Positions 10,600 through 22,317 of a stretch of 64,000 nt of DNA are shown here, in pieces. The notes beneath the pieces were generated by a model. That model made no database searches. It saw only the letters and a program-made list of their open reading frames with translations, and was not told where the DNA came from. The stretch lies in NCBI GenBank assembly GCA_027186245.1, contig CP114489.1, forward strand, positions 8,811,501-8,875,500, in the 5' to 3' direction. The stretch comes from Coriaria nepalensis (taxonomy: Eukaryota > Streptophyta > Magnoliopsida > Cucurbitales > Coriariaceae). A program made the position numbers and the translations under genes. The first letter of the stretch is position 1. Each line of letters begins with the position of its first letter.

Positions 10600-11637
10600 G
10601 TTGTTGTAAATCTTGTAATAAAACCAGAAACCGGGGGATGCTGAGCCTTTTTTAACCCTTATTTGTGTGTTCTGTCATCGCTTGCGTCACCTATCCTTGC
10701 TGATGCCTAATGGGGTCGTTGAAGACTTGGAGTTGAACCTTAGGGGAAGCGACGAATCGGGTGGGTTAAGTAAGTTTTGCAAGTGTTGTATTGATCAAGA
10801 GGTGAATTTTTTGCTTGAAAATTATAAGGGTTGACCATTTGTTGTGGGTTTAACCTTTCCTTAGACCGCGTTCTATTTGGCAACATTTTGTAGACGTTTT
10901 CTAATATATTGAGAATAATTATCTATAACTTTTTTTTTTTTTTTGATGCACGCGTTAGTATATAGTAATTAAATCACGTCATATAATATAAGTAAAGTTA
11001 CATAATTTATACAGTAATGATTATAAGTATTTAAACTTATACTCAACTTATCTAAATATAAATTGGCAAGTGTTCTACCAATGATTTATACATAGTGTAA
11101 GTAGACAATATAGTTGCAACTTGACAAGAGGCAGCCCTCTCGGTTACTTGTTAGAGCTACAGATTAGATCTATCAACTTAATTGGTCAGAGAACCACCAG
11201 AACCCTGTGAAGGAAGTAGTTCCAGAGGCGCAATCGATTTTTGACCGACAACGAAAAGGACAAGGACCAAAGTTGGTTCCCACCCCAGTGCCCCACACGA
11301 GGTTAACAATAACTCTTCACAACTCCAATGGGGCAGCAGGCACAACTTGATCCACGCATTGACCAATTTCTTGTGTCCCAAGGTATTTCTGATGACGTGG
11401 GTCATGACATTTTTTTGAAAATGAAAAAGATATTTACTGATTTCTTTATTTGTCCGAAGCTACGAGGATACTCCGTCAATTATCATTATCTGCCTATGTT
11501 GCATACTGTATCCAGAACGTGTGCCTTGCACGGATCACTTTTTAATAAATTTTTTTTTTCTATTAATAATTTGGATTAATTAATTTTTAAAAGATGGATT
11601 CGGACTAAAGATAATTTGCATCTAAAATTAATTTTAA
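10600..11637. other. NAC upstream region and intergenic DNA
   Basis: No gene supported. About 10600-10900 is moderately GC-rich and may hold NAC regulatory sequence. The open frames at 11178-11579 overlap on opposite strands and resemble no family I know. Confidence 0.4.
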
Positions 11638-13566
11638 ATATATATCCGTTAAATTAATTATGTTTTGACTTGATAAAATAAATATCTTTATATAATATTA
11701 TTTTTATATAAATATTAATAATATAATTATGTCAATTTTTATTTATTATGTTTATTAATTTTATTAGAATCAATATATTATATTTTATAAATGTATATCA
11801 TAATAAAGTTCATTCTCTTAAATTATACACTTGAAGCAATGATAGATTATTTTGATTGAAACTCAAGTTGCTTAAAACTTAAGTCGCAAATTATTTGTTG
11901 TCATAGGATCATCAAGAATAAACATTGATGATCCAAATAAACAATCATAATTCATTATCTAAAGTGTTTAGCATCGTCATTCTCATAACCATGGAGTTAG
12001 TAGAATATGCTAATAAGTATGTGGGTGCTTAGTAGAGATTAAGGATACCGAATATGACATTTAGATAATTCTCAGTAGTAAAAATACTAACTGTTAATAA
12101 AAATTATATATTAACTATATTACATCTAATGAGAATTATCTTAGACTTGAGATCATCATAGTATATGATGGGTGTTATACTTTGACATCATTCTAATATG
12201 CCATAGCCAAGGATGAAAACGGGGTGAAACCTTGAGTGTAAAATATTGTATATAAAGGTTGTGAATGATTAATATAGAATCCATCACTTCTATATTTGAA
12301 AATATATCCTATGAATTAAATTCTTTATTGAACAATAAATCTTTGCAAAGTAATATGGTTTGAAAAGAGTTTCAGTAAATCTATTACCAATGTTCGATTA
12401 AGATATAATGGTTCATATGATTTGGAAGATAATAACTTCTTATCTCCCGAGTAATCTTGACACTTTGCTAGAAGTCAATCTTGACTTGGATGTTTAAATT
12501 ATTTAATCATGAAATGATTAACTTAACTATTTAATTAAAAATATGTTTTAAATTAAATAAATTTAATTATAAATTAGATAAAATCATAAAGTGTTATTGA
12601 AATATTCTTGCCGGCGTGATATAAAATCCAATCGGTCACACACATAAAATTTGATAGTTACTCAGTTTAGATTTATCGGAGAAAAATGAAAAGCATACAA
12701 TGTCATTGTAAGTGTAAAATGGTAATTTAACTTATAGTTCGACTATAAGAACAAAATAGTTATTATTAATTTGTTAAATATAATGTCATGCAGCTCTGCT
12801 AAGATATATGAGTATGATATTAATTCAATTAAAAATTAATAAATTATATAGGAACTTTTATTTAATTATAAATGATCCTAAAGATTCGGTTTAACAATTA
12901 GATATTAAATGGTTAATAGACTAATCGTAGTTAGATTTTCTTAGGCCAATTTAATCAAATGGTGAATTAAAATCCATGAGCTATTGACTTGTGGAGTGAT
13001 CGGCCATGCTAAGTGGGTTTTAACCTATTATTTCCTTAATCGGGTTAAGAAAACCTTTGACCAGGTTAGCTGGTAATCATGTCAAAGTAACTTATTGACT
13101 TTTAGAAAGCTTAAGACTTAATGATTATACATATGCCATTAGGGCTGGCCAAAAATAATAAGTTTTTCTCTTCCTTGGCTGAAATCCTAGTGTGAGTGAG
13201 CTAGAGTTTTCCCATCATTTTTTCCCTCAGCCTTTTGATCCATGAGTTTCATCTTTAGATAGAAAATAAACTGAGTGAATCAGATCGTAGGGATAACGAA
13301 TAGAGGACGAATATATGGGCATCTATTCTTTCCTTTTAAGTTGGGTTGCAAGAGGAAACTGAAGTTGTTCGCTAGCATCAGATGCTTTGCTCGTCAAGAT
13401 TGGTAACCATTTTTTTAATCTTAAATTTTAATTATATAGTATTTATTGTACTTTCTATAAAATCATTATATATGTAATATATGACTATTATATGATTATT
13501 CTTGGTATATAGATTTATATTATAATTAGGATTAAATCTGAAAAATTTTAAATTAATATTCTAATG
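11638..13566 (+). repeat. Copia-type LTR, copy A (5' LTR)
   Basis: Aligns along its length with 27087-28850 (same strand) and with 43707-41858 (opposite strand). Shared blocks include 'ataaatatctt', 'tatacttgaagc.atgata', 'ttgctagaagtcaatcttga' and 'cttatagtt.gactataa'. Length is about 1.9 kb. Just past its end, at about 13567, ttggtatgcataa resembles the plant primer-binding site TTGGTATCAGAGC, which marks this as a 5' LTR. The start is mutated (tatatatccg against tgtatgcccg in copy B). I see no gag directly downstream. Confidence 0.7.
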
Positions 13567-14428
13567 TTGGTATGCATAAATCCTAAGAGTGGTTGGCATG
13601 GGTGGCCAATGGCGATCGGCAACGATGGTGGCAATGGCAGTCGGCGCTAGCGCACGATATTTGTAGGTATGAGTAATCGTGGTAAAGTGGTTAATGGAAG
13701 TTATAGTAAATGGATGAAGAGAAAATTTTTTAACCTAAAATATTACAAATATAAAATTAAAAATAAAATGAAATATTTAATTTAAGGTTAATTTTAAAAA
13801 TAATTAAATAAAAATGTTAATATCATTGAATATTATTTATAATTTTTAAATAATACTTAAAAAAATTTAGTTTTAAATAATATTTTAAATTTAATTTTAG
13901 GCGTAAATTTTCTGTAACCTATCTATATTCATATAATAATATTTATTTTATACGAGGGAAGATAATAATTGAATGGAGAAGACACATAAAAATACACATG
14001 GCATGAAGTTTAAGGTTACCTACTTCCATCTATAGGAACATCGCATCTGTCTCCTAATCACATTGTCTAACATGTTAGCTACATGACATCCGTCGGAAAT
14101 GAGCCGAAGGATAACCCGGCCAAATATTGGCAGCGCCAAAGCACCTAGGGACGTAAAGTGGGCCAAATATATTGGAAACTATCGGTATTAGAACTGTTAT
14201 AAATAAGGATGTAACGTTTAATAAAGAATTGTTACCTTGTAAATTTATTGATTCTAATACACTTAAGAGAGTTTTTTTCATTGAGGCGCTTGCAACCCCT
14301 TGATAGACAACAGTTGGATGACACATATGTCAATAATTTTGAAGTAAATGATGATATGCTTAACACAATTGATGGTCAAGATATGGATCATGATACTATA
14401 GAAGTCTCGAATAGATAAAGGCTACTAA
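13567..14428. other. Degenerate primer-binding site and leader, otherwise empty
   Basis: Starts with the putative primer-binding site of LTR copy A and a GC-richer leader-like patch (13600-13700). The rest is AT-rich with no supported gene. The 83-residue minus-strand open frame at 14075-14326 matches nothing I recognise. Confidence 0.4.
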
Positions 14429-14539
14429 TCATTCAACTTTTGGCAAAGTCATCAGCAGAGGGAACAACGTATAAAATATATATAGATAACACAAAAAAGA
14501 AGAAAATAAAGGAAGGTCAGAATGGAAAGCTTCAAGATA

Positions 14540-14848
14540 AAAGATACAAAAGCAGGAAGAAAAACTATTTGAAGGAATCCTTAAGTGATCAAGACTAATC
14601 TTATTATTGAATAGCTTCAATCTTATGGACCGAGGGAGAGAGGCTATTGTATAAAATATAATATTTAAGAAGTTAAGATAAGTAATATTGGCCCATGAAT
14701 CAACCATTTGATTGACTTTGCGAAATATATGAGAAAGATTATGTCTATGTGTAGCCATGAAATCTCTAATATTTTTGATTTCATGATAGTGAATAGGAAG
14801 AACTTCATAAGGACCTAATTTCTTATAGACCAAAACAAAGCGAATCAA
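14540..14848 (-). pseudogene. RNase H-like domain remnant of a non-LTR (LINE) element
   Basis: The minus-strand frame reads LPIHYHEIKNIRDFM, then LSHIFRKVNQMVDSWAN, then IASLPRSIRLKLFNN. The pattern SHIFREGN-VAD-LAN followed by LP and a LDK-like stretch is typical of the plant RNase H-like domain (RVT_3 type) found at the end of LINE polyproteins and their derivatives. Key acidic residues near the start are not visible. It is a short isolated fragment. Confidence 0.55.
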
Positions 14849-16399
14849 AGAAAGTATTAATATATTATTTAAATATTATCTTTGCCTCTCTTGGACAACG
14901 AGACAAGTTAATTGCACCACATATTGAGTCGCTTTCCATTCTAAAGAGAGAATGTGCCTATTTGGTTGGGTAGAAACGCCCCCATCACCTTTGGCCTTCA
15001 TTCTAGAACAAGACTGTCATCAAGTTTTTTCATGTAACCCTATTCTTGGTAGTTGTTCTTTCTCTTCTAATTCTTGTATTAATAATTTTTTTGCAACTGT
15101 GTTCACTCTGGGTATAGGGATGGAGCGAAGGTCATATAACGTCGAATAGACTCGTTTTTTCCCCCTATCATAGCTTGGCTTGGAGGGTTTGTTTTTTTGT
15201 TTTTTTGTTTTTTGTTTTTTGTTTTTGTAATAGGCCCAACTTTGTTTCTTGAGATATTATGAAACGTAAATAATTTTTTTTATTAATTTTAATTTTGAAA
15301 GACTTCAATCTACAAATGCAATTGTCATCGACATTGTCAACGAAAGTCAATTAACAATGAAAGAGTTTAGAAAAGAGTCTAATTTTTTTTTTTTTAAATA
15401 ATATTTTTAAAGGAGATTCATTTTTAACTTCTAAAACTTCTTTCAACACTTTTAATTATAAAAATCAATAATCACCATCAATATATAAATGCCCATCATG
15501 TTAAAAAATCACTAATTTGAGACATTTATAATCAAAATCACTCTTAATTAAAGATTTAAAATTTTCCACAATAAATAAAAATCCAAACTTTTCGTCATAA
15601 TAAAAAAACATATTCAAATCATACTTTTATTGAGGTTATTGCATGATCAATTATGTATAAAAAATTCAAATTTTTTATTCTGAATTGAAATATCACACGA
15701 TCTTTCAAAATTTCTCATATTTTTATATAAGAGTCAAATAAAATATATATGCATCATACTATTCTAAAAAAAAGATATAGATTTCTCACATGAATTGGTT
15801 ATATCACAAATAACCAAGTTTAAACTATGACAATCACATGGTTTATAAAATGCTCTTGATTTTTTTTTTATCAAAAGCCTTTTTTGGACTCCTTATTTTT
15901 GTTCTCTTTCATACTAAATCTATTATCATATCTTTATCCTCTTATATCATTGAGCTCGAGCTTATATTTATCCATTATACTTGAAAGGTCATCAAAAAGA
16001 GATTTTCAAGAAGTATCATCTATCTTACAAAATTTAATAAAATGCTCTATGATTTGTATTTGTATTTGATTTATAGAAGTATCCATATATTTCAAAATAA
16101 AAGTCTTATTCTTTGTGACTAACATAAGACCACAATATAAAATAATAGAAAAATATTTCATTTGCTTTTTTTTTTTTTTTAAAGAACTATGTTTCTAACT
16201 TCCCTTACCAACAACTCAATTAAGATGACATGTTGTTAATTAGCAAGTCTAAGTCTAAAATAAGTGTATTAAGAAATGCAAATAAAAATTTACTTATAGA
16301 AATAGTTAGGAACAAAACCGAAATTTGACTCATAAATAATCTTATTTGATAAAAGTTGCTTCTAAATTTGGTGTCTTTATGTTTTCAACTTGTTAGTTT
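14849..16399. other. AT-rich intergenic DNA
   Basis: No gene supported. Contains low-complexity gtttttttg runs at about 15186-15230 and many poly-A/T tracts. Open frames here are chance products of low complexity. Confidence 0.45.
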
Positions 16400-16419
16400 A
16401 CCTTTAACTAGTTAATTTA

Positions 16420-16900
16420 TATTAAGTTGCAATGTCCTAAAATTGAACATGAAAGTTTAAAAATAGAAAACTTACCTCATTCTAATGTAATTGGATCTGT
16501 AATGTATTCTATGGTTAGTACTAAGCATGATTTGTCATTTTCTATTTCTATATTGAATAGATTTATGTCAAATCTTGATTATAATTGTTGGAATTCTTTG
16601 AAATGGTTGCTAAGATATATTAATAGTACTCTTAATGTTGGTTTATATTTTTGAAAATGAACTAACAAACTTGATCTAGTAAGATATATAGCTATAATTT
16701 TACTGGTGATAGGAGGATTCAAGGGTCAACCGCGTCTTACCAGTTTCTATTACGAAAAAACTGCATTAGTTGGAAAACATAGTTGTAACTTTTAATTGTA
16801 CTTTCTGGTACGAAAGCTAGGTATATGTAAATAACATATGATTTCAAGGAAGTTATTGGGTTTCAAGGGTTGTTAAAGGATGTTGATATCTTGAAGATAT
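16420..16900 (+). pseudogene. Copia reverse transcriptase-RNase H fragment
   Basis: The frame starting near 16427 reads NVIGSVMYSMVSTKHDLSFS, then ISILNRFMSNLDYNCWNSLK, then WLLRYINSTLNVGLYF. This is the conserved 'GS-MYAM--TRPDL--A---LSRF---P' block at the end of Copia reverse transcriptase. Beyond a stop, about 16700-16880 resembles the following RNase H region (TSFYYEKTALVGKHS, related to STTGY-F-L---ISWKS). It is truncated on both sides. No LTR or polypurine tract can be tied to it. Confidence 0.75.
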
Positions 16901-18218
16901 CAACCTGGGAAAAACCCCAATTTACTAACCCGGATTTTTGAGTTATCGTTGGATTAAGATGCGCAGCCCCAATCTATGCCGCCCATTCAACCTCTTTCAT
17001 ATAAAAAACATCTCTTTCTTTCTTTCTTCTCCTTCAAATTAGCTGTGTGAGTGCTCTCTCTTCTTCTCTGCTACAATTTGTAATTTTGTGTGATTTCTCT
17101 TAGTTTCTCTGTAATCTATGTTCTTATGTTAACATCTTGGTTATATCAACTTGATCTTGTGGAATTTATGTCTCTTTCGGTTGAAAATCCATGTTAAGAG
17201 ATTTTCTTTAAAATTTTGTGATTTGAGTTTAGAGCTTGAGAAATCTAGTTTGTGTTTGATTATGTATAGAGCTGAGTTATCCTAATGCTATGAGTTACTT
17301 CTTTTACTAAAGCTCAATGTGGATGTAATTCACAAATCTCACTGGGATTCAAACTTTTGTAAAAGAAAAAGAAAGTAAAAATGTATATATAATAGTATAA
17401 TAATTCCCCACGTCATTGGTCCACTAGATGTACATTCACACTATGTACGACAATTCACAAGAATTTGAACAAATATTGATGTTTGATAGCTGCAAAAAAT
17501 GCATGTTTTGACCCGTGTGGAGTGCGTTGATGCATTGAAATGATAGTGTGTAAGACGTGGCATGCAGACGTGACAGAAGTATTTGAAGATACTTTGAATG
17601 AAGTAGTTGTAAGAATAGAAAGCTTTGAATAAACTAACTCTAAAAATGAAAATCTCTAAAAAGAAAACAATCTAATTGAAATAAAAGATGATTAAAACAT
17701 GTCAAATTGTTCTAGGGGCCTACCATTTTTTAATATTAAATTTATCGAGCGATAAAATATAATTAATTTAAATAATAATTTTGAAATTAAAAGAGAATTA
17801 AATGTTGAATGAATGAATAAGACTAATTATCTAAACCAAAGCTTATGGAGAAAAACATAAATCGTTAAATTTAAAGAAAAATCATAAGAGCATAATGTTA
17901 GATGACAAAAACTTTGACAGAAAAGCAATATTCTAAATATCGGAAAGTATCATAATTAACTTTTAATTTTTTATTTGATATGTCACGTGACATATTAAAT
18001 ACGTATCAGACTAATTGAATAAGTACGAATATTGAATGTAAATATAATATATATACGTAACCGATTTTGAAGTATTGGTGCATCATAAGTTAAAGGCTAG
18101 AGATTCTAAAAATCTAAATTCAAGCTACAAAAACTAAAAACTAGATTTGCACTTCCAAATTTTAAACCAACTAAATTTGATCTCTTCACATTTGGAAATA
18201 TGATTAGGGCTTACTAAT
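16901..18218. other. Intergenic DNA
   Basis: No gene supported. 17000-17340 has a pyrimidine-rich, 5'-UTR-like look (ctctctcttcttctctgc) and may be a gene or element scrap. A short palindrome, ttgatatcttgaagatatcaa split by one base, occurs near 16880-16900. Confidence 0.4.
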
Positions 18219-18490
18219 AGAGGTGGCAATTCGTGCTGCTACGGCCCAACATGGCATAGCTCGGGAACAAATTGGCCCATGCCGGGAATAGATTGGCCCG
18301 TGCCGTATCTGTACTTAAAAATAAGAGCATGACAAGGTATAAATACAGTACGAGCCATAAACGTATCGTGTCGTTTTGTGAGCCCGTGTCATGCCGTGCT
18401 TGGCTCATGAGCCCATTTTGATTAATGGTACTTAAAAATTTATATCATACCGGCTCTCAAATCCGCATAATTAAGCATGACACGACTAAC
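18219..18490 (+). repeat. Partial copy of a GC-rich dispersed TIR element
   Basis: Begins with agaggtggcaatt, matching the terminal repeat of the element at 28856-29286, then runs into the same style of repeated 'ggcccgtgccg' and 'gcccgtgtcatgccgtg' phrases. The opposite terminus is not found, so the copy is truncated or decayed. Confidence 0.5.
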
Positions 18491-20740
18491 TCATACTCAT
18501 ATCGTACTTTTATCATACTATACCCTATATATCTATATCCACCCGACCTAAATTAATATCTCAATTTATTAATGTTGTTTGCCCATTCCCAACTACTTGC
18601 TGCCTTTCTTTTTTTTTTCTTTCCCCCAAACAATAACTAGCTTGATCAGTCACTTTTACCCTTCAATATATCTATATTTTTATCAATAAATTATTTTCAG
18701 TCTATTAGTAGGAAAATCAGTATATATATTACTCTCGATTACAGTGTTGATTAGTACCAAATAATATTGAGTGACCAGACCAGTAGGTATCCGGCAATTC
18801 GGCAATCACCTTTTGAATTTGTCAAAAAATGAAATTGTAATCCTAACTTTGTTTAAGAGTACGTTTGGAAACGTTTTTTATAAATATTTTTATAAGAGAT
18901 AAAAGTGTGACAATTATTTTTAAGAGAGATAAAAAATCGATTTTTGAAATTTCTCAAAAAAAAAAAATAATATAAAAAATGAAATATAAAATCAATAAAT
19001 TATAATTTTCTATATTTATAAAATTAATTTTTAATTTTTAATTTTTAAAATTTAGTTTCATGAAACATATGATCAAATGCATACTGCCGCTAAACGTCAC
19101 TATCAAGTCTATCATTGTCTCTGGATCATATAAAAGAAACAATTGAGTCCAAGTGAAACGAACGAAACCGTGCTGCTGCATGTTGTTTCCGGGAAGGTTC
19201 TTCATCAATTTTACAACTAAGCTGTCAACCTTGACTTTCTTGTATTAGTCCATCTTGTTCGTTACTGCTTTTGTTGTTGTCCGCTTTAGGTTAATATTAG
19301 AGATGTAAACATACAAAGAGTGAAAAGACCTTCTTTTATTAGTCATATTTTTGTTGCTGACGTCGGACGAGGTACATATGCTTAATTGGTTAATATGCCA
19401 CATCAGCATTCAATGAGTGAAAAAACTTCAGATTTTCGTTTTGACCCTATCAATTATATATCTTCCCAAACAATAATTTTTTCTTAAATGAACTTTCCAC
19501 CACAATTTTTTTGTTTTTGTGTAAGTGAGGGACAGAGAGTGAATACTGGTAGCAAAGTCTACTTTCTGCTACTTTTAGTCCAATAAAACTTAGATATTGG
19601 AAGATACAAACTAACAAATAGTGAATTAACTGAAATTGGGACTCAGTTACCTATCCCAACAAGAGTGAATATTTATACCCAAAATTGATCCAATATATTG
19701 AAGTAATCAGAATCTGCCACCTGCCCTAGCGAGGATAAGTTAGATGATCCCACCCACCAAAAAGGGATCCAAAATGGGGTTAGCTAGTTGGAATTGAGAC
19801 TCCGCTGCCTATACAAACAAGAGCGACTTAGATAATGTCTACACTAGACGAGCGGTCTAGGAGGGCGGATCATGCTAAGTCGGACGGAAATAACATGATC
19901 CTTGAGAACCATACCAAGTTGGATGGACAAAAGTTACTAATTTAATCAAGCAAATTATAATAAGAAAGAAACCTTTTAGATTATTATTTCAAAGGTTAAT
20001 TATACAGGTTTGAATCATAGGGTAAAAATAATAATTTAGAAGAAAATATTTTGACATAAGTTACTAATTTAATCAAACAAGTTATAATAAGAAATATTTA
20101 AACCTAGATTCTTAAAAATAAATGAGAAATACATTGTGAGAAAAGTTAACTAAATAAAATATTTTATGAAAAGTTAAGCTTTTATTAAGCTAAGGTAAAT
20201 TCTTGATTGGATAAGCAAACAATTGACCCATTATTCATGAAGTACACAATCCTTCAGGAAAACATGGAATCTAGGTAAGTACAAAGCTCACCTGCAACAT
20301 GAAAATAATTTTTGAAACTTGATGAGTTGTTTCTAATGATTGCATGGTTGTTCCCTTTATGAATTGATTTGTAGTCATGAAATGATTGACTTTGTTATAA
20401 TTACTACTTATGAAAAGTTATTGAGCAACATATGCACTCATGAGCATCATGCAAAACTTACCTCATATTTTATGTTAATAAATTAATAGGTATATGAAGA
20501 TAGAAAGAAATGAGATAGAATAGTTTAGTTTCGTACTGACCTCTCGAAGGAAGGGTTGAGGCCCAATGAAGATATGATTATATAAAGTTATGCTAATACA
20601 TGCCGAGGCATGCAAGGACCATGGGTAAGTTTGGATCGGGTTGCTCTCTCATATTTCCATTGGTCGAACGCTCAACTAGTGTGTACATAGGGCCCAATAA
20701 AAAAAAATGAAGAAAGTATAAGAAGAGTAAGATAGAAGCA
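18491..20740. other. Intergenic DNA with local duplications
   Basis: No gene supported. Two imperfect direct duplications are visible: a segment with 'gggactcagttacctatcc' near 19638 recurs as 'gagactccgctgcctatac' near 19798, and 'aagttactaatttaatcaa' recurs at about 19931 and 20058. About 20240-20740 may be part of a retrotransposon LTR upstream of the Gypsy LTR listed next. Confidence 0.4.
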
Positions 20741-21297
20741 TGTAACAACCCTTACGAAGAATATGAGTTTTAAGATTTTTATATATTACATACTTCATAC
20801 ATTATATATATTTATAACTATTTTGTAAGTTATGTTTGTACTTGCTAAGTAAAAGATCACATCTTACGTTCCATGTTGTAGGCACTAAGGACAAGTAACT
20901 AATCTAGTTACCTTGAAAAACTTGCTAAGAGAGTGTGATGATTGCGGAAGAGATAGTGGTACCAGGATTATATCTACGATGTAAACATCCGCTTCAAAAT
21001 TGTAAATAGTAATAGTTATAAATATCTTAGTGCATCGTGAAGACTTGCACAATAATTTAGAAACCTTCTTATAAGTGTTATGAGATCTCATAGTCGATAC
21101 GTGTATGTTTAATAGTAGCGCTATAACATATATATTTTATTTTATATGATAGATGTTGCTACTAATCAAGAAACTCTTTTAATGAAAAAATTTTTAAAAA
21201 GTTTCTTTGAAACTATGTTCTTAGTGGGGGGAAAAATATTCTATTTTACGTGGAAAAGTATAGTAATATAACGGTTCGAACAACATGAGTCTCTACA
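20741..21297 (+). repeat. Putative 5' LTR of a Gypsy element
   Basis: Starts tgtaacaaccc and ends ctctaca, consistent with TG...CA LTR borders. It is followed two bases later by tggtatcatagcca (21300-21313), a near match to the tRNA-Met primer-binding site. A Gypsy gag remnant lies downstream in the same orientation. The left border is uncertain, because the LTR could begin earlier. Confidence 0.55.
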
Positions 21298-21299
21298 GA

Positions 21300-21313
21300 T
21301 GGTATCATAGCCA
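21300..21313 (+). other. Primer-binding site (tRNA-Met type)
   Basis: tggtatcatagcca matches the common plant retrotransposon primer-binding site TGGTATCAGAGC with one change in the first twelve bases. It sits 2 bp after a plausible LTR end. Confidence 0.65.
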
Positions 21314-21879
21314 AGTCATGCTACCCCACCTCGCATCGTCGCACAAACTCAATAAGTTTTTAAGTAAGTACTATTAGTTATTGATTGCAATATTTGATTT
21401 GAAAATGCATTGAGTTTCTTAGGTGCTATTTATTGCATTTCATAAGTATATTTCATGATTATATGTTATCATAAGAGATAACACTTAGAGAGTTGATACA
21501 AATATCTCCTTCCAAATGTTAGGATCATAAGTTACACGAAATCTAGAAAAAATGAGAACATAAGAACTAGAGCTACTCGAGCTAACCCAATAACTGAGGT
21601 ATAGGGGAAAGAACATGAATTAGCAATGTTGATTTCTGACTTGCAACAATGTTTAGAAGTGTAAGACACATAAATCAAGAATTGATAGAGACAAATGTCA
21701 TGATGAAAAAATAGGGAAGGAGACATTTTGGTGAGAGGACTGGAGCCGAAGGTACTGCAAGAGGGCCTACCACCTCGAGGACATACTCATAGTAATCAAA
21801 GGATGTAGGAGATTCAACAAAAGCCACTCTATGTGCATTTCCACCGTATGACCCGCGGAGTTCAAGGGTTCAATGGATT

Positions 21880-22310
21880 CATTAGTAATTGAGGAGTCAT
21901 TATAATCCATTTAAATTATTTTGAATTTCATGAACCTCACTGAGTGAGAAAAGCTTATGTATGCAACCTATATGTTCAAGAAGGATGTCCGTTATTGGTG
22001 GGAGACAGTTAAAATGAGATGAAATGTGGCACAATTGACATGAGAAGAATTTGTGCCTGAGTTTAATGACAAATATTATAATAGGAACGCCATGGCAGCC
22101 CAACATATAGGGTTTATTAACCTTAAACAAGAAAATATGTCGCTGACAAAGGCCATTCAAAAATTTGACCAATTAGCACGCGTGTGCCACTTCTTAACAC
22201 ACTGAGGAGAGAGAGAGAGTTAGAAGAATGATGGAGATGTTTTGCCAAAAATTAGCTATTATCATTGATAGAGGTGATAATTCCCCAACTACCATAGTAG
22301 AATCCAGGTA
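21880..22310 (+). pseudogene. Gypsy gag remnant
   Basis: Translation gives YMFKKDVRYWWETVKMR, then EEFVPEFNDKYYNRNAMAAQ, then GFINLKQENMSLTKAIQKF and DQLARVCHFL. This is the retrotransposon gag (Retrotrans_gag) core of plant Gypsy elements. In-frame stops occur in the WETVKMR block and after HFLTH. It ends abruptly near 22310, where the text switches to Copia integrase, so the element is broken at that junction. It follows the primer-binding site at 21300, and the two form one truncated 5' end. Confidence 0.8.
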
Positions 22311-22317
22311 ACTAGGC

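Noticed and set aside
14075..14326. 83-residue minus-strand open frame as a small gene
   Set aside because: No recognisable motif, no supporting exon or promoter, and it sits in transposon debris.
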